A DNA stretch of 64,000 nt from Nageia nagi (GCA_050084985.1 JBITNC010000001.1:177568001-177632000); one strand, 5' to 3'. Counted from the first letter of the stretch, positions 24,490-37,479 are shown. Made by a program: numbers and translations. Notes: generated by a model not told the origin, from the letters alone.

Positions 24490-25068
24490 GTTTAAGCCCC
24501 CACAGTGCTTCTTCAGATTAAAGAGTTTAAGTGCCTCCTTGCTATAGCAACGAATTGCTTATCCTCTAATAGCTTCAGTCCATAGAACTGTGTCTGTATC
24601 AGGCATCTTGTCAAACAATTCATTTGCTTTCTTTACGCTTTCATATTTTGCATATACATCTATCAAGGTGCTCACAACCATAAAATTCAATCCAAAACCA
24701 TTTCAATTACTCTTTGGTGGATGCCCATACCTTCTGCTAGTACTCCCATCGTGGCACATGCAGGGAAGAATGCTGGTAAAGGTTACAGAGTTTGGCTTTC
24801 ACATCTGATAATTGCATCAGCTTAAAAGTCTTTAAGCCTTTCAGAAATTTCATTCTCTACATATCTCATGATCATTGCAATCTGTGAAAATGGGTCTTCT
24901 GCATGCATCTTAACAAACAATTCCTATGCCTTTTTATGCTTCCACTCCTGCATACATGTTTATCAGAAACATTAGCGACCATAATATTTGATAAAATACC
25001 ATTTTTAACTATTATTTTAATATACATTAATACCTTCTTCTAGAGCTCTCACGATGGTGCATGTTGAA
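24490..25068 (-). pseudogene. PPR gene fragment in the leader of T
   Basis: PPR proteins are organelle RNA-binding proteins. Minus-strand translation gives successive plant PPR motifs in shifting frames: RALEEGINV (about 25,040), IKIIVKNGILSNIMVANV, the CRSGSIKR block, KMHAEDPFSQIAMIMRYVEN, then FPACATMGVLAEGMGIHQRV, VVSTLIDVYAKYESVKKANE, LFDKMPDTDTVLW and YSKEALKLF (to about 24,498). These follow the P-L-S arrangement with the usual DVYAK and ALKLF words. At least four frameshifts or stops make it dead. It lies antisense between the primer-binding site and the gag region of T, so it is either captured host sequence or a later nested insertion. Confidence 0.85.
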
Positions 25069-25794
25069 AATATAAGGTAAATAATAGAATACTAAATTTA
25101 TAGATTAAAATATAAAATATATTTACCAAAATATATATTAAAAATATAAATATAAAATTAGGAAATAAATTTAAACATATACAAATTTAATATAAGATAT
25201 TATCTAAACATAAACATAAAATATTAAAAATATAAAATAAAGAATTTAAATATAAATTAAAATAAAATCAAAATTAATCTAAAATTAAAAATCATAACAT
25301 TAAATATTAAAAATAAAATATTAAATTACAGTATTAAGATATTAAATATAAAAATTTAAAATAAAAAAATAAATATAAAATATTAAAATAAAATTAATAT
25401 AAAGTATAAAAATTCGGAATATTCTATATTATAATTAGAATTTAATTACCAAACCAAAACAAATTTGACAATTTTATTATACAACCTAAAAAAAAAAAAA
25501 AACAATATTCAAATACTTAATTGACATGTTTTATTTATGGAATGATATAATAGGTCCTACAAAGGAATAGGTTTAAAAGACGTTAAAAGTTGATTTTACT
25601 TAAGATTTTTCCTTTGAGCCCTTTGTGACAAATAGAAACATAGGAATGTGTCAGTCACTCTAGATCCATACAAATCTTGAGTTGTTGAGAACAATTAAAA
25701 GGCCTTTAAATTTTATCATTATGAAGTTTGTCTTGGTTGCACTTTTAAATTATGTTCCTTTTTCTATCAAAGTAAAACAAAAAATACAAAGACT
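25069..25794. other. T leader, very AT-rich non-coding stretch
   Basis: From 25,070 to 25,440 this is almost pure A/T built from TAAAATATAAA-like words, then ordinary AT-rich DNA to the first ATG of the T reading frame. Nothing coding is visible. Confidence 0.6.
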
Positions 25795-28700
25795 ATGGTC
25801 ACATCTTGCCAAGTCAACCTTAGATACTATTTTACTTTAGAGGTCATGAAGAATGATTTTCATATCGACATTGAAAAGCTTTTAGCATACTTAGCAGAGA
25901 TAGAACAATGTAACATGCCTCTTCTTCAATCCTCAGAAAGCCTTGTTAGATCCCATGAAGAGCTAGAGTATAGTTCTTCCATTCCTTTGCCCTCATCATG
26001 GGATGAGTTTGACACTGAAAATAATGAGCCTATCATAAAGATTGAAAACTCATCGAAACATCAATTAAAATCTTGTTGTGTATTTCCTTTTGAGAATATC
26101 AAATCTCATTACCCCGATATATCAAGGGATGAAGCAAATATCAATGCTAAGGATTATGACACAAGATCTTTTACTAAATCTTATGACCTCCAAAAGCTTG
26201 ACACTTTGACATCCTCACCCCCACTTTGGAATGAATATGATATTGAAGATGAGGAGCTTGACATGAATCTTGAGGACCTTTTTGAATATTCTATAGAATC
26301 ACAATCTAATTCTCCTTCTCCTATTGAAACTGTAAAACCTTCGATTGAGTTTCATATATCTCATGATACTTCTGAGCTGGGTAATATAACTTCTTTATGC
26401 TCATCACAAGAAAAAAATTGAAGAATTACATATAAAAAAGTTCTTAGATTGTCTTGTTGAACCAAAGGAGTTCCAATTGGAAAAAGAAATTTCTAAGACT
26501 AACATATATAAGCTTGTGAAAGAAAAACCATATAGAAAAACAACATATCATAGTGGTGACGTTGAAACACATTTCAATAAGGAGAAGTGTAATGAGGATA
26601 CACTTGATACCCCTCTTTAGGTCCAAATAATTAAAGATAATTTTCAAGAAAAATCCCATGAACAACAAGCATGTATTTCTCACAACCAACATGGGAAATT
26701 CTTCAACAAAATGAGACAAGAAGAGATGAGGCAAAAGCATGATGTAAAAACTTATGCAAACCAAAAGAGTCAAGCTTGGGTGCAATTATCATCACCTCTT
26801 AATTACCAAGTATGGGGATATCAAGACTCTTACTCTAATCAACAAAGAGAATTGCCTCTTGACAGTTTAGATTATCAACCTCAAAGCCCCTCTTCACAAG
26901 CTAGGATAACTGACAATACCTATCAAAAAACATTTCATAGGGCTAGGTCTTATATGGAAGATTTTGATAGAATGACCTTGTATTCAGTAAGAACCTCACA
27001 AACAAATCCTTAATGTAAGATCTCAAATAAATTCTTCTATGATCCTTACTCCTATGAGAAAACCTCATCGCAAGAAAAATATAAAAAAGCTTTAGCTAAA
27101 CAATTCAAGGTAGGAGAGATACCCTCTTTTGCGGAGTTGGAGGCAAAGAGAAAACACATAGAGAGAGATTATGAAGAAACTATAAACTTTAGTAAAATAT
27201 ATGAAGATGTTCAAAGTATGTTAGAAAAGGAATCCAAACTTAAAGAAAAGAATAAAGAACTCAAAGAAAAAGAAAAGCAAGAGCTTGATAAACAACGATA
27301 AATTTTTGATAAGGTAAAACAAGAAGTTCGAGATAGTTGGTTATTTCATGAGAAGTCTCAACAAAATAAAGTACAACCATCTACAACTCTTAGAAATCCA
27401 ATGCAAGGGCATCATTTACCTTCTAATCTTCCATCATTAGCATCTTCATCATTGTTATCAAGATTTCTTTCTGATGATGAATCTTATAATTCAAACCTAA
27501 AGATAGAAAGAAACACCAATCATAGAAGATACCAAAAACATCCTCAGGGTAGTTGGACAGATAAAGAATTAGAAGATTTCATGAAAGATTTCATGAATAA
27601 AGAAATGAACATATCAGAGTTCAAGAAGTTGACATATGATAATATTTGCAATGAACCCATCCATCCAAGTATCCCTAAGAAGAACTTACCTTACAACTTT
27701 GAAATGCCTAAGATAATTCCTTTTACAAGAAATAAGGATCCTAAGGAACATTTAAGGTGGTTTAAGTTTTCAAATTACCTAATTTCTAATGATGAAGTCT
27801 TGATGATACGTTTGTTCCCCATGACGCTTGCAGCCCAAGCTTTGGAATGGTATAATAATTTACCACGACATAGTATTTATTCATTTCCTCAATTGGCAAA
27901 CTTGTTCTTACAACATTTTAGGATTTATATCAAAGAGGAATATTCTATTATGGATCTTGTAGAATTAAAACAATCTCAGAATGAATCAATTGTTGACTTT
28001 GTTTCATGATGGAAGGATATACTCTATGGCATGCCCTATACCTTACCTCAGGAGGAGTTAGTTAAATTATTCAGTCAAAATTATTTAAGGCCTATAGCTA
28101 GTATATTACAAATCCAACAATATAATACTCTCGAAGAAGTTATTGCTCAAGAAGTTATAATTGAGAAGGTCAAAATTGGATATGGTGAAATAAAAATTGC
28201 AAGCAAAGAAAAATATAACAAAAATGAGTAGTGTAATTATCACCATCAAAGAGGTCATAGTACGAAAAATTATCTAGCATTGAGAAATAGAACTCAAAAT
28301 TCAATCAAAGATAATAACTTGGAAGTTGAAGATCATACTTCTATTTCAAATCAAAATTTAAAAAATTATCAAGACTCACTTCCTTCATATCAAGTAAATA
28401 CAGTATCTATTGTACCTAATTATGATCAAGTGACACCCACTTGGAATCCAAATAATCAATCTATTATAGGAATAGTTGGAGTTGATATTAGAACTCAAAA
28501 TATACAAGAAAAACAAATTGATATATCATATAATCAAAAATCCAAAATGCAAGTTTCTCCATTGATACATCAGCCTATAATTTCTTTTTATGACCATGAG
28601 AGACAACCAAACAAGGGACCTCAAGGGTTAGATCCACCTCTCCATGTCATCGGTAAAGTAAATGGTAAAATTGTTAAGAGGATATTAATAGATGAAGGGT

Positions 28701-29626
28701 CAGATGTCAATATCATATCTACATTGGCATATCACAAATTCAATTTTCCCTTCTCTCATATTACTTTACCATCATTACAAATAAAGGCATTTAATAATGC
28801 CTTATGTTCAACAATAGGGTTGATAGTGTTACCCATCACCATTGGATGTAAGATGATACAAACATCATTATATATCATCGAAGGAAACATTGAACAATAT
28901 AATATTCTTTTAGGTAGACCATGGATTCAAGAAATGGAATGTGTCCCATTTACATTTCATGGTTGTCTAAAATACATTCATGAGGGAGTACTCCATTGTG
29001 TACGAAGAGATGAAAATCCATACTCACATTATAATATTACAAAATCATCGAAAATGAAACCTCCTATGCAAAAATCAAAGGGGAAATCATCATCCATCTT
29101 TGCTAGGCAAGGGCATAATCATAAAGATATGAGATGGGAATTAAAATCCAAAGATGATTACATCAATGGAATGTAATCATCGAAACAACCTAAGAGGGTG
29201 GTAGATCATATGATGAAAGAAAACCTAAAGACTAAGTCAATACAATACGATGAGTATGGACATCATGTTTATCATCACCAACTAGGGCATGATACTAAAC
29301 ATTGCCACCAATTAAATCATGCCTTTCATGTTTTGATGGATGATAGACAATTTGAAGTAGATATACCTTTATTGATAGATAACAGTCTACATCATCTACA
29401 AAATACATACATACATTCCACACAATTAAATAATGATGAATTATGTTATTTGCATAAGGACATTCAATCTCCTTCACATCGTTCACATTGGGGCAGTCAT
29501 CCCCCATCTTACTTTTGATCTCCTCATGTTTTATATAGATCACATTGGGGCAATTGCCCTCCATCATATAAAAAAAAATCATCAAAACATGGTTTAGAAA
29601 TCACACAAACATCAAAATATGATTAA
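25795..29626 (+). pseudogene. T polyprotein: acidic N-terminus, gag, zinc knuckle, protease
   Basis: ATG at 25,795 opens 208 codons rich in Asp, Glu and Ser. A shift in the A run near 26,411 moves into a frame kept all the way to the TAA at 29,624. The order is a charged, coiled-coil-like segment (27,130-27,330, with KELKEKEK), gag with LPYNFEMPKIIPFTRNKDPK (about 27,695) and ALEWYNNLP (27,840), a zinc-knuckle relic CNYHHQRGHSTKN (about 28,230), and a retropepsin-like region with ILIDEGSDVNIIS (28,684) and NILLGRPWIQ (28,905). A His-rich second knuckle, YHHQLGHDTKHC, is at about 29,273. Stops in this frame (near 26,620, 27,013, 27,299, 28,007, 28,229, 29,174 and 29,516) are the main damage. 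The protease active site has Glu between Asp and Gly. The extra N-terminal part recalls the additional ORF of Ogre elements, which is only a suggestion. Confidence 0.85.
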
Positions 29627-31966
29627 AAACTAAAATGATCATATCTAATTTTGAAACAGGTTATAATATGTTTAGTGCATTTCCATGTCTTCCCCTTTTT
29701 CCACCTCATATTCATCCTCCATTATGTTGAAATATTTGAGTATCATATTATATTCTAACAATTCATCAAGTCATATATACTATACATTATCCATGATCAC
29801 TTCCATACCATTATACAAATATGTTTAATACTTATTGTAAAAGAAATAGTTTATGAAATTAATATTCTTATTGACTTTACCAACCTTCATCATGAAATTT
29901 TTGAAACTTTGGATGATAAACAAACATGACTATGATACACTTAAGGTTATTACAGACTCATACACATCTTCATATTTAAACAATCTTAAAACAGTCAAGA
30001 ATGAGGTGTTACAAGAGCATGATTTTGAGCGAAAGTATTACATGTTCATCCTATTATTCGCTTCATCTCGAACCCAAGAATCATTTGATAGTTTTTTTTT
30101 TTAAAAAAAGAGAGAGGTGAAAAGAGATGACAAAAAAAAAAAGATTACTACATTATATCAATGATTCTTGGGTGATTACAATATCCTCTATCGAGGCTAT
30201 GGACGCCTAACTGGTAGTAGAGCAAGGTTGTAGCGGGATCAAGGGGTTAATCCTCATCGGGGCTATGGATGCCTATCTAGCAATGGGGCATACCTTACGA
30301 GTGGCAACATGTCCATATTGGTTAGTGACCTTCTTTCCTATGGACCTCTGTACGTTTCATATGGATGAACTAGCTTATATATTTTATGCTCTTGTGACAT
30401 TTAGTTTGAGATTGTCTAGAGATGGAAATAAACATCATTGCACACACATGAGTCTATGATAATTTTGAGAACATCATGACATTGTTTTATATCATCTAAA
30501 GAAGGAAAAATCTAATGGTGATTGGTTAATATGGTCAACTTGAATATTATGATCATTACATTTATTCATCATCCCATGCTTCCATCCCATACTATTTATT
30601 ATTACATAGTAATTAATATTACACTTATATTTATCAATGCCTTGATGAGTTGATTAGTTTATCTCTCTAAATACTCAATACATCCTATGTCCATTCATTT
30701 GTTATACTATTTTCATATTAACATCCACCATCCCCCATACATGTTATACTATACCAACTTTCATATTTTATTATCTAACATCCATATATTTCCTAATCCA
30801 TCTTTACCGATTGTTAAATTGGAGGTGCTTCCATATTATTTGAGAAAAAGAACAAGTAATTGTTCTCCCCATTAATATGGGAGTCAACATTATTGTTGTT
30901 AAGACCTTTTGCTTCTATTCTTATCTATAAGTTTAAGCAAGAAATTGCCCTTAGTAGATTGATAAAAGTTAACCCTAGAACATTGTTAAATTTTATAGCT
31001 TCCATTATTCTTTGGGATCAAGAATAAGAAATTATTCTCCCCATTTAATTGGAAGTCAATGTTCTTTTCCTATCATATCCCATCCATTTCAACCCCTTAG
31101 AACGTCGTTAAAAAGCTTCCATCATTCCTTGGGATCGAGAGTAAGAAATTGCTCTTCCCTTTGAATTAGAAGTCTATGTTCTTCTCCCCTTTTTATTCAT
31201 TATCATCTACCCATAAATTGAATGTGTGTTACATCTTGTTCCATATCATTTGTACATGTTATCATAAAATAAAAAGTATTAGTAGCCAAGTTTGGTAAAT
31301 GATACAATCTAATACTGCAATTTTTCAAATCATTATCCTTAAATTTGAAGATATTTAATAATATCAAAATCAACATTTAAAAAATAAAAATACAATAATA
31401 ATCCTATACGTCTTTGATAGGATAATTTTTATCATCATATTCCTCATCATGAATCTTTGATGATATCAAATTATAAACAATTCCATCCTGAAGTCTTTGA
31501 TGGGGCAATTACGGTTATTTTATTCATCATAAGTACTTGATTAGGTATATCAATATAAAATCAATAAAAATATAAATTAAAAAAAAAAATCAAAATCAAC
31601 ATCGATGATTGAAATAACAATAAAAATAATAACAATAAAACTAATAACAATAATCGAAGTACTTATTCGAACTTAGAGATACACCATCAATGTGTGGCAC
31701 ATCAAAGTAAGTTTATAATTAAAGTTTAATAATCATGATTTTAAGTTTCTTAAGAATGAATAATAAAATACATAATATATATCATCTATCATTATGACGA
31801 TCTTTGTAGCAAACTTGATTTTGTATCACCATCTCGATAAATGAGGTAGAATGCATTTGTCTTGTTTTCAAGTCTTGTTCAACAAAAAACCCCAATCATG
31901 AAAAAACATGTTTCTAATGATTTTTGCAAGAAATGATAATGAAACCCATTTTGCTAGGGCAAATAG
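29627..31966. other. T 3' non-coding region, first part
   Basis: No polymerase domain can be read in any frame. Two degenerate repeats are visible: TCGAGGCTATGGACGCCTA near 30,193 and TCGGGGCTATGGATGCCTAT near 30,257. Three copies of a phrase like AAGAAATTATTCTCCCC occur near 30,855, 31,027 and 31,143. Polymerase would be expected here in an autonomous gypsy element. Confidence 0.65.
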
Positions 31967-32541
31967 TAGAATTATCAAACATTAAAATGTTATCTACTTT
32001 GAAAGGACTCCACGTCACATACATGCTAATGGCATAGAGCCTATGGAATACAGTGTTCCATGAAATAGCACTTGTAGATGAGCATGAGTACTTAGTAAAA
32101 TGTAGAACTTATTTTCAAAATACTTTGATTGTGAAAATTCAAAAAGTTCACAAGAAATAATAATAGAATTATCAAACATTAAAATGTTATCTACTTTGAA
32201 AGGACTCCATGTCACCTACATGCTAATGGCATAGAGCCTATGGAATACAGTGTTCCATGAAATAGCATTTGTAGATGAGCATGAGTACTTAGTAAAATGT
32301 AGAACTTATTTTCAAAATACTTTGATTGCGAAAATTCAAAAAGTTCACAAGAAATAATAATAGAATTATCAAACATTAAAATGTTATCTACTTTGAAAGG
32401 ACTCCATGTCACCTACATGCTAATGGCATAGAGCCTATGGAATACAGTGTTCCATGAAATAGCATTTGTAGATGAGCATGAGTACTTAGTAAAATGTAGA
32501 ACTTATTTTCAAAATACTTTGATTGCAAAAATTCAAAAAGT
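31967..32541. repeat. Tandem array, 197-bp unit, 2.9 copies
   Basis: Units start at 31,967, 32,164 and 32,361 (TAGAATTATCAAACATTAAA), exactly 197 bp apart and nearly identical. The two 66-codon minus-strand frames inside are simply repeats of the unit and are not genes. The near-identity means recent amplification relative to the surrounding decay. Confidence 0.97.
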
Positions 32542-34760
32542 TTATGTTGATCATAATTTGGGGCAACTATGATTGTTCATGACCCAAAGCAAATCACTTG
32601 TCTCTACCATCAACCAACAAAATCAAGATTTAAAATATTCATACATAAGTTGATAAACTCAAGGTCCTACAACTAGGTAAAATGGAGCTAATCATGAAAG
32701 AAACACCAAGCATCTACAACAATAAAACATCTCATCATTGTCGCTATGTTACAACATTTACAAAAGCATGAGTGGGGCACTGAGCAATCCATTATATATT
32801 AAATGTATCCATGAAAACAATGCAAGATGAAAATCATGTATCACATATGCATTTATGTTTATGAAAAAATTGTATGTGATTACACACAAGTGTCAACCAT
32901 TCGTCATATTCATACATCACATATATGTACTCATGGGAATAAGTCAAAACATGAAGAAGATAACCAAATAAATATGCAAACTCGATCATAAACAATTTCA
33001 TCATGAATCTTTGATAGGATAAACACCATTTATTGTTTATGATCTTACAATAAATCATGAACTTCCTAGTTTAAATCATATGTCATGTTATGCATGTTTA
33101 GTTATCACTTATTATTATACGTATTCAAGAAACCTTAGTCATCAAAAAGCATGATTCTAATGATTTTTGCAAAACCTAATTTTCTAGAGTAAAACATAAT
33201 AATCAAAATTTAAATTAGTGCACACAAAGGGGACTTCATGTCATATACCTGACTCAGCTCCATACATTTCCTCGGGGTAAACACAAGACACCCATGTAAT
33301 GATATATGGAAACAAGCCTTTAGTACCTATTTGGTGTACAACCAATGTGTGTTCAAAATACTTCCATTGCAAAGCTCAAGAAATTATACTTAGATAGTTG
33401 GGGTAAATACAATTTCCCATGACCTAAAATCAAACCTTATGTTCACCTATCAATGATTGAAATAATAAGGTTAGAATCACTTGTACATTCATCTTACTTG
33501 TTCACTAGCTAATATGCATTAGTTTTTTGAATAGTCTATCATCATCATCACTGATATCATTAGTCAGATCAAAAGGGGCCATAATGCTAAGATCAGCACC
33601 ACAATCAAAGTAAGCCCATGATCACATAGTAAGACCATGGTTACATCTCTCTTAAAATGTTTCCAAATTAAGCCCAAAACATTGTTAATTACAAAATCAA
33701 AAGTTATATGTCTACTCATAGTTAAGGTAATTAAAATTGCCTATAACCTAAAATAAGATATTTATGCTCAATATTCTAAAATACTTATGCAAAAGATCAT
33801 CATGAAACCCATTCTGCTAGGTCAAAAGTAGAGAAAAATGAAAGATGACTTGTATATACAAAACAAGCTTCCTATCACATACTCGCTTCAGCATGCATAG
33901 ACAAACTAGAGTCTTGTCATGCAACTACCATAAACAGCACATAGTATGAAGATAAAAAGAAGTGAAGTTTTGATATACAACATCACTATCTCAAAATTGT
34001 ATACATCAAATAAGCTTACCATCACATACTTGCTTCGGTATGTAGAGACAAATTAGAGTCTTGTCATGCAACTACCATAAATAGCACACAACATGGAGAT
34101 TGACACAAGTGTAGTTTTGATGTATTACAATATCATTTTCAAAATGTATCAATTGCAAAAGTTAAAAAATCATATTTAGTCATGGTAACGAATATCCTCA
34201 TGACAACACCAGATGATGAAATATATATATAATAAATTTTGATTCAGAGAAGCTATAATTATATCCTACTAAAAGATCTTAAGCTTTATATGAAAAAAAA
34301 ATATTTTGATGATATTTCTTAAAAATATCGTTAACATTTACAAATATCAAAGAAGATAAAATGTGATGTATCATTGTTACATGAGATCATCTTGAAACCC
34401 TATTATCGGGACAAAGGACAACAACATCTAACTCATATACTAAAGAGGACTTATACGGTACATGTGCGCTTAGACATGCAAAACGACATAATAGAAATGT
34501 CATGCAACTGTCACACAAGCTTAACACATTGTCATACCAAAAATAGTCACTTCTGAAGTATATTCAAATTTGTTTTCAAAATTATATCAAATGTTAAATG
34601 GAAACACATTTTATCATAATTTGATAAATCAAAATGTTGATTCATCTAAGAAATTGATTCAAAAACTTATATCATAGAAAAGTAGCAACATATAATCAAA
34701 CAACAAAACTTCTCATTCTACATTTTTTGAAACTATCAACCTCATCTTCGGTTGATAATT
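32542..34760. other. T 3' non-coding region, second part
   Basis: Diverged relatives of neighbouring units continue. A segment containing CATCACATACTTGCTTCGG recurs about 145 bp apart (33,868 and 34,013 regions), and ATGAAACCCATTCTGCTAGG near 33,800 echoes 31,940. No coding sequence is visible. It ends at the polypurine tract. Confidence 0.6.
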
Positions 34761-34775
34761 CAAAAAGGGGCAAAA
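34761..34775 (+). promoter_or_regulatory. T polypurine tract
   Basis: CAAAAAGGGGCAAAA immediately before the 3' LTR. It is the primer site for plus-strand DNA synthesis in LTR retrotransposons. Confidence 0.85.
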
Positions 34776-35880
34776 TGTAGACACACAAAATAAACCCTAC
34801 ATCTAGTTTAACAACATATAAATAAATAAAATAAGTATCTTTTTAACATATATCATATTAAAATAATCATAACTCTTTATATAGGCCTCAAACAAGCTTG
34901 AAAACTTCATTATTGGATAGATCTTTTCGAGTAGATGCAAAACAAGTGGTCATACAACCCCTTTTCATTAAAAAATGACCATTTGGTGATCACTTTAATA
35001 TTATTATAAAAACTACAGAAAAATCATTGACGATCCAATATGATCGTTGACGATCCAATACGATCGTTGACGATCCAATACAATCGTTGATGATCCAATA
35101 CGATCATCAATGAGCCAATACAATCATTGACGATCCAGTATGGTCATTGACGATCCTCTAGGATCATTGATGATCCCTGAATAATTTAGAAACAGACAAA
35201 TCTAAGCTGAGAATAGCCCAGCATGAATGATTTGGAATCATGGATACGAATTTGAGATAATAACACCTCAAAAATTCATATGAGAGGTTACCTGGAATCT
35301 TGTGATGCCAAAACAAATAGATAACAAATTTTTGAGCTTATAAATTGAAGCTTTGTACGTGAACAAAGCAGACCCATTGTTGGAGTAAGGAAATGCTACT
35401 ATGATTTTGACAGAATGTTACTATGATTTTTGATAGAATGTTGCTGCGATTTTGATAGTATAAAGGTACATATGTTCTATGAATTATTTCCTTCTTTTTC
35501 AGTTATGGAATAATTATTCTATGTTGCATGATTAATATATGAACAGGTATGGTGTGATACTTTGTCTTTTAGTGTGTTTGCAGAGTCCAAAGATATTAAA
35601 GATAGAACAAAGAATGTTGAAGCATGGCTGGTGCACTCTCTTTAGATAAAAGGATCAGAATTCAACCTAGAATATTAGATTTAAATCATTGTTATAAAGA
35701 TCATCTTGTGCAGGGCATAAGATCTCTGTAAAAGATTCCCAAAAGCTATTATAAAATTCAAAAAAGCAATATATTTGTTCACACAACTATTGAGGTTTTC
35801 ATGGAGAATAATAAAATCAGTATTTTGTTTTAAATCTGGTTTGTCTTTGTCTATGCACAGGGTTGTTTTTCATGATCACA
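34776..35880 (+). repeat. T 3' LTR (1,105 bp)
   Basis: Same start and end as the 5' LTR. It is 40 bp longer because the 20-bp array (about 35,025-35,180) holds about 7.5 units instead of 5.5. It is followed by the ACATC duplication at 35,881-35,885. Confidence 0.95.
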
Positions 35881-35885
35881 ACATC

Positions 35886-36375
35886 ATCATGGTTAGCAAA
35901 AATGAAAAAAATAAGAATGAAAAATATACGAAATCCCTTTAAATATAAGATCATTTTAGATGCATAATATTTATTGGATTTCTTTCTTGCTTACCTGCAA
36001 AAAAAGACAACTTATATGCCCCTTTTCCATAATTTGTATTATATCATAAGGACCAATCCAATTTGGTTTGAATGTACCTTTATTTTCATTTTATAAAGCC
36101 TTTGTGTTTGCAAGATTTATTTTAAGATTAAATCTCCAACTTTGAACTCTTTATGTTTAATCTTTTGAATATAAGCTCTTTTAACCCTAAACTAGTATAC
36201 TCTTGGATGTTCCAAATCATTTACTCATTTCTCATCTAAAGTTTCTAATTATTCTAATCTTATTTTTCTTTTATCTTCATCTGGAATTAAACCATTCAAA
36301 GACACATGTAAAGAAGAATTTCTAGTTCTAGAGGAATAACAAATCACCATACATTAAAGAAAAAGGAGTTTCCCC
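35886..36375 (-). pseudogene. H integrase C-terminal remnant
   Basis: Reading leftward from 36,375: GETPFSLMYGD, VIPLELEILLY, then EHPRVY, RAYIQKIKHKEFKVGDLILK, NWIGPYDIIQIMEKG and NPINIMHLK. This is the order seen at the C-terminal end of gypsy integrases (the FKVGDLVL block followed by NW-GPY). Several frame changes and stops are present. The upstream catalytic part is cut off by a copia LTR at 36,376. It belongs to H because it is on the same strand and sits just before the H 3' region. Confidence 0.8.
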
Positions 36376-36937
36376 TATTGGAATGTATAATGTATTATTG
36401 CAAGGTCTATTAATGTAATTCACTTAATACTTAAATGTATTTCTAAATACCTTAAGTATTTATCAAATATGATAATGTAAATTCACTAATACTTAAAAGT
36501 ATCTCTAGATACCTTTTAAGTATTTATGAATAAAATAATGTAACTTTTCCTACACTCCATCTCATGGGCATGCCCCTTGGGTAAAAGGGTGATGCATGTC
36601 ATGACATTGTACAATGGTTAAAAGAGTGATCCAAGGGAATATTTTAGCCTATAAATAGATGTCCCTCTCTTTGAAATTACTCACTCAAATTTAGAGAAAA
36701 GTTATGCTCTAGGATAGTTAGGAGAAGTAAGAAATAATTACTGTAAGATAGTGCTCTTTGAGAATAAGAAGATCTTAGATTAGTGGATGTAGTCCCATAG
36801 TTGGAGGAACTGCTTTATATTGGTATCAAATTTTTGAGATTGGCTATTGTGTTATGCTATTGTATTGATATTTTAGAGAGCTTTCATGAGATCTTTGTAG
36901 AAGAGGAATTTAGTCATATATGCTTAGTTCTCTCACA
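36376..36937 (+). repeat. Copia-type LTR (copy 1), with downstream PBS
   Basis: Starts TATTGGAATGTATAATG (family form TGTTGGAATGTATAATG) and ends TCTCACA. A TATA-like CTATAAATAG lies at about 36,650. Followed by TGGTATCTAGAGCC (36,938-36,951), complementary to the 3' end of initiator tRNA-Met as in Ty1/copia elements. No partner LTR with a matching duplication was found, so the element is truncated on its right side. Confidence 0.85.
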
Positions 36938-36951
36938 TGGTATCTAGAGCC

Positions 36952-37479
36952 ATCCTTAAAGGCTCCTATTCAACATCTTAGAGGTCATTCCTATTTCTTC
37001 TTTCTACTTCATTGGTGAGGTAAAATCAAATTTAAGGTATAATATCTCTATTTTATTATTTTGAAATTATTTTCAATAATACTAATATATTTTTAAAATG
37101 TGTTAGTTCAATATTTTTTAAAAAATTCACTTACATGTTATTTTACTAACATTATCTTGTTAGTTGTAAATTTTTGAGTAAATTTGCTTAAAATATATCT
37201 ATAATGTGTTGAAATATTTATCATGAACTTGTTATAGTTTAAATTTAAAATTTTGTTTTGAATTTGAATTTTTTTTACACTAATATTAGTGGAGAAATGT
37301 AAAAAGAGTTGCAATTTTTTTTTAATTTCACAACTTTACAAATGTGTTATTATTACAAAAATTTTGCAATTTCTTTTACAAAGTTGTTGAAAAACTTATA
37401 ATGAGAATCATTGTATATATATATATATGTTCATTAGTATATATTTTCTTAACAAGAATACTATCAACATTTATACAGA
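36952..37479. other. Leader of the truncated copia-type element
   Basis: Very AT-rich and non-coding. It resembles the leader at 38,270-39,000 (GGTGAGGTAAAA, then TAACATTATCTT-like phrases), so it is the same kind of non-coding internal region. It replaces the part of H that should encode reverse transcriptase. Confidence 0.5.

Larger units (their letters stand above)
22799..35880 (+). mobile_element. Element T: gag-protease Ty3/gypsy element lacking polymerase
   Basis: 13.1 kb, with LTRs 22,799-23,863 and 34,776-35,880 and perfect 5-bp target duplications ACATC at 22,794-22,798 and 35,881-35,885. The primer-binding site starts TGGTGCTAGAAGG at 23,867 and the polypurine tract is CAAAAAGGGGCAAAA at 34,761-34,775. 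Coding sequence (25,795-29,626) gives an acidic N-terminal part, gag, a zinc knuckle, protease and a second zinc-knuckle-like motif, then stops. From 29,627 to 34,760 there is only non-coding, partly tandemly repeated DNA. No reverse transcriptase, RNase H or integrase is present. Gag style and the long repeat-rich 3' region suggest the Tat/Ogre group (inference). Confidence 0.9.

Noticed and set aside
29295-29585. 96-codon minus-strand frame
   Set aside because: Antisense to the T polyprotein frame. No motif.
32015-32412. Two nearly identical 66-codon minus-strand frames
   Set aside because: They are the 197-bp tandem unit read twice, not a duplicated gene.
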